Shown here piece after piece: positions 18,463 through 26,979 of a stretch of DNA of 64,000 nucleotides (the first letter of the stretch is position 1; each line of letters opens with the position of its first letter). The notes below the pieces were generated by a model. That model saw only the letters and a program-made list of their open reading frames with translations. It was not told where the DNA came from and did not search any database. This stretch comes from Microvirga mediterraneensis. GTDB lineage: Bacteria > Pseudomonadota > Alphaproteobacteria > Rhizobiales > Beijerinckiaceae. The position numbers and the translations under genes were made by a program. Location of the stretch: the NCBI RefSeq assembly GCF_013520865.1, contig NZ_JACDXJ010000003.1:124001-188000 (forward strand). The letters are read 5' to 3'.

Positions 18463-18498
18463 ATACTGTGGGCTCGTAGCACCGGCAGCCCACAGTAT
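18463..18498. repeat. Perfect 12-bp inverted repeat with 12-base loop
   Basis: ATACTGTGGGCT at 18463-18474 pairs with AGCCCACAGTAT at 18487-18498. It sits 37 bases beyond the stop of the minus-strand AAA+ ATPase gene. No T-run follows on that strand, so it is not a typical intrinsic terminator. It may instead stabilise the 3' end of the message. Confidence 0.5.
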
Positions 18499-18534
18499 CT
18501 AATTATCTCCATGGGGATCTGGAGCAATAACGCC

Positions 18535-20100
18535 TCAATGTCTAAAGGCGCTCGTATCGCGTGCATTGAGGACGACCTGCACGAGACGGCGCAGAACGCG
18601 GATAGAACCGCCCGTCCAGTGGGCCCGCAACAGGTCCATCTCCGCCCCTGTCAACGGCACATACCACCGCTCGTCCAAGCCACGGGCTTGGCATAGATCC
18701 CGTGCCAGAGATGATGCCAATGCATCAAGATGGTTGGGTCCCGGAGAAGGGATCCAGATGATGGTGAGGCGGTCGAGCAGCGGTCGGCTCAAGGGCGAAA
18801 GATCATTCGCGGTAAGGATCACATTCAAGGCGGAAAGGTCGATCGGCATCTCCAAGTAAGGATCAAGAAAGCTCGCGGCGCGCTGCGGCTCCAGAAGTGC
18901 CAGGAGCGTGGACTTCAAGTCTCCATTGCGCTTGCTTCCACCGACCTTCTCAACCTCGTCGATGATGAGTGCTGGGTTGGCAACCCGATGCTCAAGGATT
19001 AAGTCCCAATGACATCCCGGAGAAGCCGCCGACCACTGCCGGGAGGCTCCGAGCAGCATGCCATCGAACGTCGACGCGCCGTCAATGACGCGGTGCGGCA
19101 GCCCGAGCTCCCGGCAGAGCGCCATTGCCAGGGTGGTTTTTGCGATGCCAGGAGAGCCCAGGAGAAGCATCGGAGATTGGAAGCGCAACGTGTCTCCCGG
19201 CACGATATTGGTTAGAATCTGGTCGATCACTCCTGTGAGATGTGGGAACCTTGGCACGAGACGCTGCCGTACGGCCGCAAGATCGGGCGTGGGCAGCAGC
19301 GCGAGCGATTTTCCGGCGATGGCCTCAAATGGTGTGAGTGCATTCCTCGCCTCGCGGCTGGTTGCAAGAGGCAAGCGGGGCAGGATCACCAGTCCAGGAC
19401 CGGCGTGCTCAAGAAGCGTCTCTCCTGCAGCCTCCGGCGAGCCGACGCTCAAGTCTGTCTCTTGTGTTCCATGGACGCCGGTATCGTCAGCCTGGCTCCT
19501 CGTGTCGAAGCGGACGAGCAGGTCGTGCACGATCTGATGGGCAGGAAAGAAACTTGAGGTCTGTCCCTCGCCGCCAAGCCAGGCGCGCCAGCACAGCACG
19601 AGGAGCCGGGCGCGCTGAAACAGCTCCGGCGTGACGGCATCCCCGTCGAGCGCATCCACGAGGCGCGCGAGCCGTCCGACGATGCTGCCGGCATAGGGCG
19701 TGCGATCAGTGGACGTGGCCAGCGTCAGGAAGCTGACGTCCTCCGCCAGGCGGGCAAGGCCCGGCGCATTCCGCTCGATCGAGCGCTCGTCAAGAAGCTG
19801 CGCGAGCGTCTCGCCGTCCTCCTGGCCGCGCGCCCAATCCTCGGCGGCCTGTGCCAAGGCCGGCACGCCGCGCGCGATCTCACCCGCCACAGCCCGGCGG
19901 GCCTCATAAGGCCGCAGAGTCGGGTCGAGGGCTAGCTCGACGAGCCGCGGGTAGGGAGAGGGGGACACCTCTTGAGTAGCCTGGAGCTCGTCCAGGCTGA
20001 CGTCGTCGGATGAAGGCCGGGCCTTCAGGGCGGCGATACGGGATTGCATTCCCCGGTAGACGGATGCCGTGCGGCTTTTCGAAGTCTCGCGTTTGGACAT
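18535..20100 (-). CDS. AAA+ ATPase, Lon-like ATPase module without protease domain
   Basis: A 521-aa protein. The last 220 residues are a AAA+ module: Walker A GSPGIAKT at 315-322, Walker B LIIDEVEK at 378-385, sensor 1 in NVILTANDLS, an arginine-finger segment SRPLLDRL near 440 and a sensor 2-type GGSIRVLRRLVQ near the end. The pattern resembles the ATPase part of Lon, but no Ser-Lys protease domain follows. Residues 1-260 are helical, not recognised, and probably bind a target or partner. Upstream on the same strand lie a 191-aa unknown gene and a 34-aa microprotein, with gaps of 83 and 166 bases, suggesting one operon. I infer an ATP-driven remodelling machine of unknown substrate. Confidence 0.75.
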   Translation of the reverse strand: MSKRETSKSRTASVYRGMQSRIAALKARPSSDDVSLDELQATQEVSPSPYPRLVELALDPTLRPYEARRAVAGEIARGVPALAQAAEDWARGQEDGETLAQLLDERSIERNAPGLARLAEDVSFLTLATSTDRTPYAGSIVGRLARLVDALDGDAVTPELFQRARLLVLCWRAWLGGEGQTSSFFPAHQIVHDLLVRFDTRSQADDTGVHGTQETDLSVGSPEAAGETLLEHAGPGLVILPRLPLATSREARNALTPFEAIAGKSLALLPTPDLAAVRQRLVPRFPHLTGVIDQILTNIVPGDTLRFQSPMLLLGSPGIAKTTLAMALCRELGLPHRVIDGASTFDGMLLGASRQWSAASPGCHWDLILEHRVANPALIIDEVEKVGGSKRNGDLKSTLLALLEPQRAASFLDPYLEMPIDLSALNVILTANDLSPLSRPLLDRLTIIWIPSPGPNHLDALASSLARDLCQARGLDERWYVPLTGAEMDLLRAHWTGGSIRVLRRLVQVVLNARDTSAFRH

Positions 20101-20183
20101 GGATATGCTCCGGACAGCCCGGGGCAGCCGACCTCAGGACGAGGCCGGTGCGCCACAGGCGTTGGCAGGGAAGACGGGGCGGA

Positions 20184-20759
20184 TCAGTGCGCCAGCGTCA
20201 GCTCGGCTGAAGTAGCAAGCATGCACTGGAGCGAGCGGCGGCGCGGCGTCAGCACCGGGCAGCCGGCATCCGCCAGCAACGAGCGGGCATCGGCCAACAG
20301 GATCTCTGTCACAGTGGTCTTGCTCGACGATGCCGGGAGCCGCAGCGGCCCGACGCCAGCGTGCAGCTTGGCGCTTTCGACCCGCTCAACCTCATCGCTG
20401 AGCACCTCCTGGAAGGCGACGACGTCGGACTTTTCCCAGTGTCTCGTGCGGTTGACGATGATGTAGAGCTGATCCGCCCATGTGAGGGAGGGGTCATAGC
20501 GGTGGTCGCCAAGGCGCGGCCATGGTTTTGATGCTTCACCGACCCGGGCAAGGAGGCGCTGCATGGTGTCCTTGCCGACCATGATGTAGTTGCACGAAGC
20601 GTCGAGCAACTGCAGGCGGCGCAGGGCCGTCAGCTCGGACCAGGCGCTGGCGATGACCTCGAGCGGCGAGGTCGGGCACGAGACGATGCGGACCGACAGG
20701 TCCGGGTCTGGGCGCTCGATGTGGACGATCGGGTGGTGGCGGGTGTTGGTCTGGCTCAT
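20184..20759 (-). CDS. Conserved-looking hypothetical protein (AAA+ neighbour)
   Basis: A 191-aa protein. The ATG at 20759 is chosen because AGGAGAC lies six bases before it. The middle contains TALRRLQLLDASCNYIMVGK, then ADQLYIIVNRTRHWEKSDVV and AFQEVLSDEVERVESAK, a mixed alpha/beta pattern. The end has SKTTVTEILLADARSLLADA followed by a Cys-Pro and a basic turn. No signal peptide or membrane segment is present. It lies 83 bases upstream of the AAA+ ATPase gene on the same strand and is probably co-transcribed, so it is a candidate adaptor or substrate of that ATPase. I do not recognise the family. Confidence 0.65.
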   Translation of the reverse strand: MSQTNTRHHPIVHIERPDPDLSVRIVSCPTSPLEVIASAWSELTALRRLQLLDASCNYIMVGKDTMQRLLARVGEASKPWPRLGDHRYDPSLTWADQLYIIVNRTRHWEKSDVVAFQEVLSDEVERVESAKLHAGVGPLRLPASSSKTTVTEILLADARSLLADAGCPVLTPRRRSLQCMLATSAELTLAH

Positions 20760-20925
20760 GGGAAGTCTCCTGTGGAGACGAGCTCGCCCGTGCATGCGCC
20801 GCTCGGGCTGCATGCTGAATCAGGGGACAGACTGGGAGCCGCATGCGGGTGCATGCATGGCTGCTCGGGTCAGGCCTCAGTCGGGGAGATCGTCGTGGTG
20901 AAGGATGTCGGTGAGGTGCGGGCGA

Positions 20926-21030
20926 TCAGGCGCGCAGGGCTGCCGGAGCGGCATTCGCCCGGGCCACGAAGACATCGTTCAAGGGGACTTCCGGCGCGGG
21001 CCGGATCAGGGTAGAGGTGGCGTCAGCCAT
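20926..21030 (-). CDS. 34-aa microprotein upstream of the AAA+ cluster
   Basis: The sequence is MADATSTLIRPAPEVP followed by LNDVFVARANAAPAALRA. It is too short for most gene callers but is supported by a textbook ribosome binding site, TAAGGAG, with seven bases before the ATG at 21030. It stops at TGA (20926-20928), 166 bases before the 191-aa gene. The peptide is soluble, Ala- and Pro-rich, and has no membrane segment. It may be a leader peptide controlling the downstream genes, or a small partner of the ATPase complex. Both are inference. Confidence 0.55.
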   Translation of the reverse strand: MADATSTLIRPAPEVPLNDVFVARANAAPAALRA

Positions 21031-21628
21031 GGCAGAACTCCTTACAGTTCAGTTGTGGTCAGACCCCGGGGGCGTGTTGGTAGCACCCCCCGGCGGTCGC
21101 CCATCGGATCACCCGATGAGGAACATCATCCTGCAAGCGATCCGAAGGGAGCGCAACAGAAACGCTTTCTCTTGGTAAAAATTTGCTTAACTGAGCACGG
21201 GCTGCACACGCAGTCTCTGTCGCGGCGGCTCCAGGCGGCAAGGCGAAAGCAGGTGCTATCTGATCCCTAGTTGAAGGCGGAACCGCAGCGATGCTGGGCC
21301 AGCAAACTGAGCCAGACCCTATCTCACCACGATCCATGCAGACTTTCTGTTGTTCTGTGCGAACGATCACGGGACTCGGTCCGCTCTGGCTGTAAAATCC
21401 CAGGTTTGCGGATCGGGAAGTGCTCGACGAGTGAGGTGAGGGCGGCCTTATCGAGGGCAACAAGGCCGCCTTCTTTCGGGAGCTCGGCGCGCCCTTCGCC
21501 TATCTGGCGAGACGCCTCAATGTTCTGAGTTCTCCAGCTCTTCTGCATAAACATGGAATAGGAACGGAACTGGAGCTGATTGGCCGCTGCCAACCTTGAC
21601 CTGCACCCGATCAGTTGCCCGAATACTG
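21031..21628. other. Intergenic between AAA+ cluster and IS1182 element
   Basis: About 600 bases without a supported gene. The part next to 21030 should hold the promoter of the minus-strand AAA+ cluster. A GC-rich potential hairpin (CCCCGGGGG near 21064 and CCCCCCGGC near 21086) lies there. The remainder shows only short frames with poor composition. Confidence 0.35.
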
Positions 21629-21706
21629 CTAGCAGGTTGTTGAAAAAGTCCGTGGCGGCGCAGGCTCGGCTGTGATTCATTCGAGACGGGCAGCCGGAGG
21701 GGATGA

Positions 21707-22798
21707 ATGCGCGGACGGGATGAGCGGACCGGGGACTTGTTCTCCTATGTCGATCTGGAGGCCCGGGTGCGCGCGGATCATCCGTTGCGGGCGATCCGGG
21801 AGATTGCCAATCAGGCGCTGGTCTTGCTCCAGCCTGTGTTGGCGGCTCTGTACGCGCCATACATGGGGCGGCCGTCCATTGCACCCGAGAAGCTGCTGCG
21901 TGCCATGCTGCTGCAGGCCTTCTATTCCATCCGTTCCGAGCGCCAGCTGATGGAGCGGCTCGAATACGATTTGCTCTTTCGCTAGTTTGTTGGGCTCGGC
22001 ATCGATGATGCCGTGTGGGATCACTCCACCTTCTCCAAGAACCGCGACCGGCTTCTCGACGGCGACATCGCGGCCCAGTTCCTGGCCGCCGTGCTGGCAC
22101 AGCCCAGGGTGAAGAAGCTTCTCTCCACGGACCACTTCTCGGTCGATGGTACCCTGATCGAAGCTTGGGCTTCCATGAAGAGCTTCAAGCCCAAGGTCGG
22201 CGCAGGAAATCCGCCGGCCGATGGCGGGCGCAACGCGGAGGCCAACTTCCGAGGTGAGAAACGCTCGAACGACACCCATGCCTCGACCACCGATCCGGAT
22301 GCGCGGCTCTACCGCAAGGGAGCTGGCAAGGAGGCGAAGCTGTGCTTCCTCGGACATGCGCTCATGGAGAACCGCTCCGGCCTGGTGGTGGACGCCTGTC
22401 TGACGCGCGCTGATGGTTATGCCGAGCGCACGGCGGCCCTGGCTTTGATGGAACCGTATGCCGATCGGCGGCGCACGATCACGCTCGGCGCCAACAAAGC
22501 CTATGACACGCAGGACTTCGTCCGTGAGTTGCGGACCATGAAAGTCACACCGCATGTGGCGCAGAACGCGAACGGCCGGCGTTCAGCTATTGATGGGCGC
22601 ACCACCCGGCATGCCGGCTACGCGGTCAGTCAGCGCATCCGCAAGCGCATCGAGGAGGCGTTCGGCTGGATCAAAACTGTCGCCGGCCAGGCCAAGACGC
22701 GGTTCCGGGGTGTTGAGCGGGTGGAGTTGGCCTTTACGTTCGCAGCCGCTGCCTACAATCTGGTGCGCCTGCCCAAGCTCCTGGCGGGGTTGGCATGA
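21707..22798 (+). pseudogene. IS1182-family transposase with internal amber codon
   Basis: The frame starts MRGRDERTGDLFSYVDLEAR, preceded by GGAGGGG, and would give 363 residues. It is interrupted by TAG at 21983-21985, in LEYDLLFR-stop-FVGLGIDDAVWDHSTF. The family normally has Trp there, so one G-to-A change (TGG to TAG) is enough. The rest is intact in the same frame: SVDGTLIEAWASMKSF with a catalytic Asp, the ALMENRSGLVVDACL region and EEAFGWIKTVAGQAKTRFRG with the catalytic Glu. It is therefore probably inactive unless the amber codon is suppressed. The stop TGA overlaps the ATG of the passenger gene. Confidence 0.88.
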
Positions 22799-23121
22799 GC
22801 GTCCTCGGCAAATGGCGCATCACGAAGATGCCGGACTATGTCGAGGATTATCCCGACATGGTTGAGCTCGCCTACATCCTCTTCGAGGAGGGCGGCGCGG
22901 GCGAGTTCGCTTTCGGATGTGTTGCCGGCCAGATCGTCGGCGGCGGTCATGCAGATGCCGTCGCGTTCTCATGGGAAGGTAACGACGAGATGGATGAGGC
23001 AAGCGGTGACGGCTGGGCTGAGCTCCAGCCTGACGGCTCTCTCAAGGGCGCAATCTGCTTTCACGGCGGCGATGAAGCAAACTTTATCGCCCACCGATGG
23101 ACTTCTTCAACAGCCTGCTAG
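22795..23121 (+). CDS. Passenger protein inside the IS1182 element
   Basis: A 108-aa acidic protein (MSVLGKWRITKMPDYVEDYP and so on), rich in Gly and aromatic residues and ending FHGGDEANFIAHRW plus a short tail. The start overlaps the transposase stop as ATGA, a translational-coupling layout. The last residues (TSSTAC) and the stop TAG are encoded by the right inverted repeat and the CTAG at its tip. The gene is therefore fully contained in the element and travels with it. I recognise the general sequence type as a small hypothetical protein but know no function. Alternating short strands suggest a beta-rich fold. Confidence 0.7.
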   Translation: MSVLGKWRITKMPDYVEDYPDMVELAYILFEEGGAGEFAFGCVAGQIVGGGHADAVAFSWEGNDEMDEASGDGWAELQPDGSLKGAICFHGGDEANFIAHRWTSSTAC

Positions 23122-23138
23122 CGCCTTGAGCAGGTCTG

Positions 23139-24290
23139 TTACGGCGACGTCAAGCGCAAGATGCCGTGTCCAGACGCAACCTTCACTGAATCGAAGTTGA
23201 TGTCGCCCAAGCGCCAAGATTGAAGAACCACAACGGCATCGCCGATGGCTTTGGGCTTCACGCCGCCATCCAAGACACGAATGATGGACAAAGCCTTCTT
23301 CTTCCAGTCGATCTGAATGCGATCCTCAGGGCCAAAGCCTGCTCTGTCCCACAGCTCCCGGGGCAGCCGGATGGAGGTGTAGAACCGGTCGGGCCGCTTG
23401 GCGTCGGGAATGGACTTCACAACGACATGAGCGGAGAAAGCTTTACGCGCCGGACCTTCGGGCTTTGCTGAGCGCCGGCTTCGTTTCGCCGGCGTTTCAG
23501 GGGCCTGAACAGGTTCCGGTTCTGAGCTGGCGTCCTGCTGTGGCTCGTTGTGAACCCCACCGGTTGAAACGGGTTCTTGGGCGGGCGGCATGGCGGCCGG
23601 TTGGGAGAGTGTCCGAACGACGGTCACAACCTCTCTGACACTGCCGGAAATTCCCTCAGCCGAATGGACCATCAACGGTGCCAGTCGTGCAATCGCCTCG
23701 ATCTGCTGGCCGCCAAGCGCCACCAGCCTGCTCACCTGCTCGGCCATGTGCTCCATGGTGGCCCGGAGGCTTTTGAGATCCGCGGCCATTCCCGTCAGGG
23801 CCTGTTCCACCTCTGGTGACGGGGCAGGAGTTGATCCGGTCTGCTGAGGAGCATGCGGAGCAGACGGGCGAGGGGACTGCATCTGCTTGGGGCGGAAGAC
23901 CTCAGCAGCGAGCGCCTCTGGCTTGCCCAAGTGGCGCGCCAGGATGTCAGCCGTATCCTGGGAGCGTTTGTCCGCCGGGGCTGCTAGACGACTTGAAGGG
24001 TTGGCAGCCTCTGGTGACCTTTGGTGTCTAGCCTCGTCGACCGAGCGAGGCTGCTGAGCCGCCCAGGGTTTTGCCAGGCAGGCCGGACACAGATCGTAGG
24101 CCCGGTCACGTCCGAGAAGCCAGCCGCGGTCCTTGAAGTAACCTTTGACGAACTCATCACTGGCAGGCTTGCTGGCCTCGTAGCTGTCTGTCTTGGTGCA
24201 CCCGGAGCATCGGGTGGTGAAACGGTACTTGGAGGGGGCCCCTCCGGTACGGGTGATCTGCGGCTCGAACTGACGTGCGATGCCCGGCAT
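23139..24290 (-). CDS. Zinc-ribbon protein with coiled-coil centre and AbrB-like C-terminus
   Basis: A 383-aa protein. Residues 25-75 hold two Cys pairs (RCSGCTKTDSYEASK and YDLCPACLAKPW), a likely zinc ribbon. Residues 75-160 are low complexity. Residues 160-225 (ALTGMAADLKSLRATMEHMA and on) are heptad-like, and a Pro/Glu-rich linker follows. The C-terminal 90 residues contain FYTSIRLPRELWDRAGFGPE followed by DRIQIDWKKKALSIIRV, which resembles an AbrB/SpoVT-type swapped-hairpin DNA-binding domain. I infer a DNA- or RNA-associated regulator. An IS1182 element ends 18 bases beyond its stop codon. The gene body itself is intact. It is divergent from the DUF3572 gene. Confidence 0.6.
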   Translation of the reverse strand: MPGIARQFEPQITRTGGAPSKYRFTTRCSGCTKTDSYEASKPASDEFVKGYFKDRGWLLGRDRAYDLCPACLAKPWAAQQPRSVDEARHQRSPEAANPSSRLAAPADKRSQDTADILARHLGKPEALAAEVFRPKQMQSPRPSAPHAPQQTGSTPAPSPEVEQALTGMAADLKSLRATMEHMAEQVSRLVALGGQQIEAIARLAPLMVHSAEGISGSVREVVTVVRTLSQPAAMPPAQEPVSTGGVHNEPQQDASSEPEPVQAPETPAKRSRRSAKPEGPARKAFSAHVVVKSIPDAKRPDRFYTSIRLPRELWDRAGFGPEDRIQIDWKKKALSIIRVLDGGVKPKAIGDAVVVLQSWRLGDINFDSVKVASGHGILRLTSP

Positions 24291-24540
24291 CTTTCTAATC
24301 CTGATCGTTGAAAAAGGTTTTCAGGCCGAGGACGATGCAGTGTCCTGATCTCTCGGCCCGGAAAAGAGGTGTAGGGAAGGGCAGGGGATTAACACCGGTC
24401 TCGCCAAATTCCAACCCGTCGGTGCGGGTCTTCTTCATCCGTCGCGAAGCGAAACAAAACGGGTCTGCTTTCAAGCGGAGGTAACACTGCTATCATCACG
24501 GGATGGGTTCTCCTATATCCAGGTGTCAGTGGAGGCTGAG

Positions 24541-24906
24541 ATGACCGAGACATTCCAAGGGAGGGCCATCGCCGGCCGCGGCGACGCCGAGAGTATTGCC
24601 ATCCAGGTCCTGAATTTCATTGTCTCAGATGTCGATCGGATCATCCAGTTTCTGAACGTCACCGGCCTTCAGCCCGAGACGATCCGCGCGTCGGCGACAT
24701 CATCGCATTTCCTTCTCGGTGTTCTCGAGTATGTAGCGAAGGACGATGAACTCCTGAAGGCAATCGATGAGGAGCTGAAAATCCGGCCAGCCGCCATCCT
24801 GGCAGCCATCGTGCATCTGTCGCCGGAGCCTGAGATGAAGCCACTCGACAAGGATAAGACGGTCGACGCACCTCCTCGACTGCCGAGGCGTAACCTGTTC
24901 CACTGA
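24541..24906 (+). CDS. DUF3572 family protein
   Basis: A 121-aa protein. The ATG at 24541 follows GGAGG by six bases, so I prefer it to the in-frame start 18 bases upstream. The core follows the DUF3572 pattern: AESIAIQVLNFIVSDVDRII, then QFLNVTGLQPETIRASA and FLLGVLEYVAKDDELLKAID. These are small all-helical proteins found across Alphaproteobacteria with no assigned role. The last 30 residues are a charged, Pro-rich tail that goes beyond the usual domain. It is transcribed alone, divergent from the zinc-ribbon gene. Confidence 0.78.
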   Translation: MTETFQGRAIAGRGDAESIAIQVLNFIVSDVDRIIQFLNVTGLQPETIRASATSSHFLLGVLEYVAKDDELLKAIDEELKIRPAAILAAIVHLSPEPEMKPLDKDKTVDAPPRLPRRNLFH

Positions 24907-25035
24907 AGGGAAAGGCCTCCTCACCCGCCATTGCCAGGTTGATGAGAAGGCCTCCCGTTCCGGAAAGCCAGGATTGGAGTGCCAGGTTCCGCTCGGAGCA
25001 ATGCTCAGACCCGATGACAGTTTCGGGGTACGTCA

Positions 25036-25064
25036 AGAAAAAGCCTCGGCTCGCGGCCGAGGCT
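25036..25064 (-). terminator. Intrinsic terminator of the peptidoglycan-binding gene
   Basis: On the minus strand AGCCTCGGC (25064-25056) and its complement (25050-25042) form a 9-bp stem with a 5-base loop, followed by five T residues. It stands 75 bases after the stop codon at 25139, on the right strand for that gene. Confidence 0.8.
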
Positions 25065-25138
25065 CTCCGTCGTAGAAACGCTCGAAGGTCAGGATATCAA
25101 AGGAGAGGCTTCCTGGAGCGGTCCGCGTGGCGCCACCG

Positions 25139-25753
25139 CTATTGTGCCACTGAGGCCGTGTGAGTTCTCAAAGCTTGAAGGGTCGCAGTTCCAAGCTTGC
25201 CCGTGACCGGAAGACCCTTGGCTCGCTCAAAGGCCTCAACGGCCTTACGAGTCGAGGGGCCAAGTGACCCATCAGCTTTGAGTTTGCCATACCCGAAGTC
25301 GACAAGCGCTTCCTGCGCTGTGCGGATCTCCTGCTTAGAAAGGCGAACCGCTGACGTCGTGCTGACTGTGGGACTTTCCGTCATCGCTGCAGGCTGATCT
25401 GACGGTTTGGTGAGCTGAAGGCGGGTTTGCTCAACTGCCTGACTGACGCTCGCCCGCAGAGAGTCCAGCTGCTGGAGTTCTTCGGCTGCTGCCTCGATCC
25501 GCGCCAGAATAGTATTCAGATCTTGGCCGGTCAGGATCTTTTGATCATTGGCTTTCGCCAGCTGATTGCGCTCTGCGGTGATAGTCTCAACCTGCTGCCG
25601 AAGCTGCCGATTTTCACGTTGGAGCGTGTGCTCCTCAAATCCTGTAGATAGGACGGAGTACACGAACAGGCTCCAGCCTATCGCCGCAGCTGCCAGGAGG
25701 CCTTTGCCTGTTGCGCCGAGCTGCAGCCTGACTTGGGTTTTCACATAGCTCAT
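25139..25753 (-). CDS. Membrane-anchored peptidoglycan-binding protein
   Basis: A 204-aa protein. A single transmembrane segment near residues 17-36 (GKGLLAAAAIGWSLFVYSVL) follows a short basic cytoplasmic start. Residues 42-110 form a coiled coil (LQRENRQLRQQVETITAERN and on). A Ser/Thr/Pro linker leads to a PG_binding_1 domain at 140-200: EIRTAQEALVDFGYGKLKAD, then GSLGPSTRKAVEAFERAKGL and PVTGKLGTATLQAL. The layout predicts an inner-membrane protein reaching through the periplasm to the wall. A clean terminator follows at 25036-25064, so it is a single-gene unit. Confidence 0.85.
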   Translation of the reverse strand: MSYVKTQVRLQLGATGKGLLAAAAIGWSLFVYSVLSTGFEEHTLQRENRQLRQQVETITAERNQLAKANDQKILTGQDLNTILARIEAAAEELQQLDSLRASVSQAVEQTRLQLTKPSDQPAAMTESPTVSTTSAVRLSKQEIRTAQEALVDFGYGKLKADGSLGPSTRKAVEAFERAKGLPVTGKLGTATLQALRTHTASVAQ

Positions 25754-26218
25754 GATCTTTCTCGCGGATCGTTAGCTGAATGTCTGAGAGCGTTGTGTGC
25801 TCACATCAGCTCCGCATTGGGTCGAGCTTGTGACGCAATTGGGACTGCGCGAAGCGTTTGGCGACGCATGGTTAACCAAACGTGTTCGTCCGCAGCTGGG
25901 GACCGACACCAAACTGCTGCCTTCGGACGTGGGGAGACTCCCAATGTGGCCGCCGGACGCGCCCTCAAATTGACTGCGCTCGATCAAGCAACTCAGCTGC
26001 ACCTGTTTGTAGCGATGTTTGGGAGGTTGAGCCCTGTCATCCTACCTGCTGTTGACCAGAAGGCTACCCTCCGACCCAACAAGCTCGGTCGGCTACGTCC
26101 GATTGGAGAAATTTGAAGCCCCGATGCTTGGGGTCGGTAATAGCTCGTTAACCATACTCGCACATGCTTCTCCCGTACTCCGAAGCGGTCACAGAGCTAT
26201 TTCTCACAAGGCAAACAG
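25754..26218. other. Intergenic, no supported gene
   Basis: About 465 bases between divergent genes. Both promoters should be here. Short frames lack start signals and protein-like composition, and no repeat was noticed. Confidence 0.4.
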
Positions 26219-26581
26219 ATGATGTTCAGGATCCTCACGGATGCAGTCGATGAGAAGCTCGCGTTGATTACACCTCTCGTAAGAGAAATAGAGCAGGGTG
26301 GTCAGAGTGCTGACCTACGCGATCTTGCCAATCAACTCGTCCGTGCTCTACGCCTGTTCGAGCGCAATCCCGGCATCGAGGCTGCGGCCGACGACCTGTA
26401 TGCGGCAGCGGCGGCGCTGGTAGGGGAGAACACGAAACCTTCGTATCCTGCGGCAAGAGGGCGGCGCCTCCTCAAGGAGGCTCATGTGCGCTTTTGCAAT
26501 CGGCTCGAAGCGGCTGCGGATCGTGTTGGACCTTACAAGTACCTGATGGTCCCGGACTACCCGATCCGCCAAGCGGCATAA
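26219..26581 (+). CDS. Small helical hypothetical protein
   Basis: A 120-aa protein starting MMFRILTDAVDEKLALITPL, with tandem ATG codons and AAGG eight bases upstream. It is predicted to be almost entirely helical: EIEQGGQSADLRDLANQLVR, then GIEAAADDLYAAAAALVGEN and RGRRLLKEAHVRFCNRLEAA. No signal peptide is present. Composition and codon use look real. No family is recognised. It is followed by a convergent small gene 67 bases later. Confidence 0.6.
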   Translation: MMFRILTDAVDEKLALITPLVREIEQGGQSADLRDLANQLVRALRLFERNPGIEAAADDLYAAAAALVGENTKPSYPAARGRRLLKEAHVRFCNRLEAAADRVGPYKYLMVPDYPIRQAA

Positions 26582-26648
26582 CGAGACAGACTCTGCCACC
26601 CGAAATTGTCTTCTCCAGGCTTGTCCAGTGCGCAGAGGATTGCGAAGA

Positions 26649-26882
26649 TCAAACCAGGGAATCGGCCGCTTTTTCGAGCAGAGCCTGAAATGAAGGCTGG
26701 TTCTTATGCCCAACCACAGCAGCATATAGTCGGAGGCTGGCGGCTGTTGCTTCATCCTGCTCGCCTCGGGCGAGCTTGGCCGCTGCTTGATCCAGCAGCT
26801 CAGCCGAATCCTTCTCACCCTGGCCCAGCAACACCGCTGACCACAGGCTCAATTCGCCGGAGAGCATCTTGGGATCAGGCAT
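26649..26882 (-). CDS. Small helical hypothetical protein
   Basis: A 77-aa protein from the ATG at 26882, which is preceded by AAAGGGGGA. The alternative start at 26903 would add seven residues but lacks this signal. The protein (MPDPKMLSGELSLWSAVLLG and on to LLEKAADSLV) looks like a pair of TPR-like helices with repeated Ala at packing positions (DSAELLDQAAAKLARGEQDE and ATAASLRLYAAVVGHK). No family is recognised. A large hairpin lies about 100 bases upstream at 26980-27021. Confidence 0.55.
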   Translation of the reverse strand: MPDPKMLSGELSLWSAVLLGQGEKDSAELLDQAAAKLARGEQDEATAASLRLYAAVVGHKNQPSFQALLEKAADSLV

Positions 26883-26979
26883 CGGTGTCCCCCTTTCGTG
26901 CACAGCCCGTCACTGGCACGCCGGTTCGGTTCCGAGGACGCCAATCGTCATGAAGAGCCGGCATCGGGAAGCCCGGAAA

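Larger units (their letters stand above)
21629..23121 (+). mobile_element. IS1182-family element with a passenger gene
   Basis: Imperfect inverted repeats mark the ends: TAGCAGGTTGTTGAAAAAGT and further bases on the left, and the reverse complement of TAGCAGGCTGTTGAAGAAGT on the right. They differ at two of 22 bases. CTAG stands at both tips, consistent with a 4-bp palindromic target. The element is about 1.49 kb and holds a transposase gene with an amber codon, followed by a 108-aa passenger gene. Confidence 0.85.
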
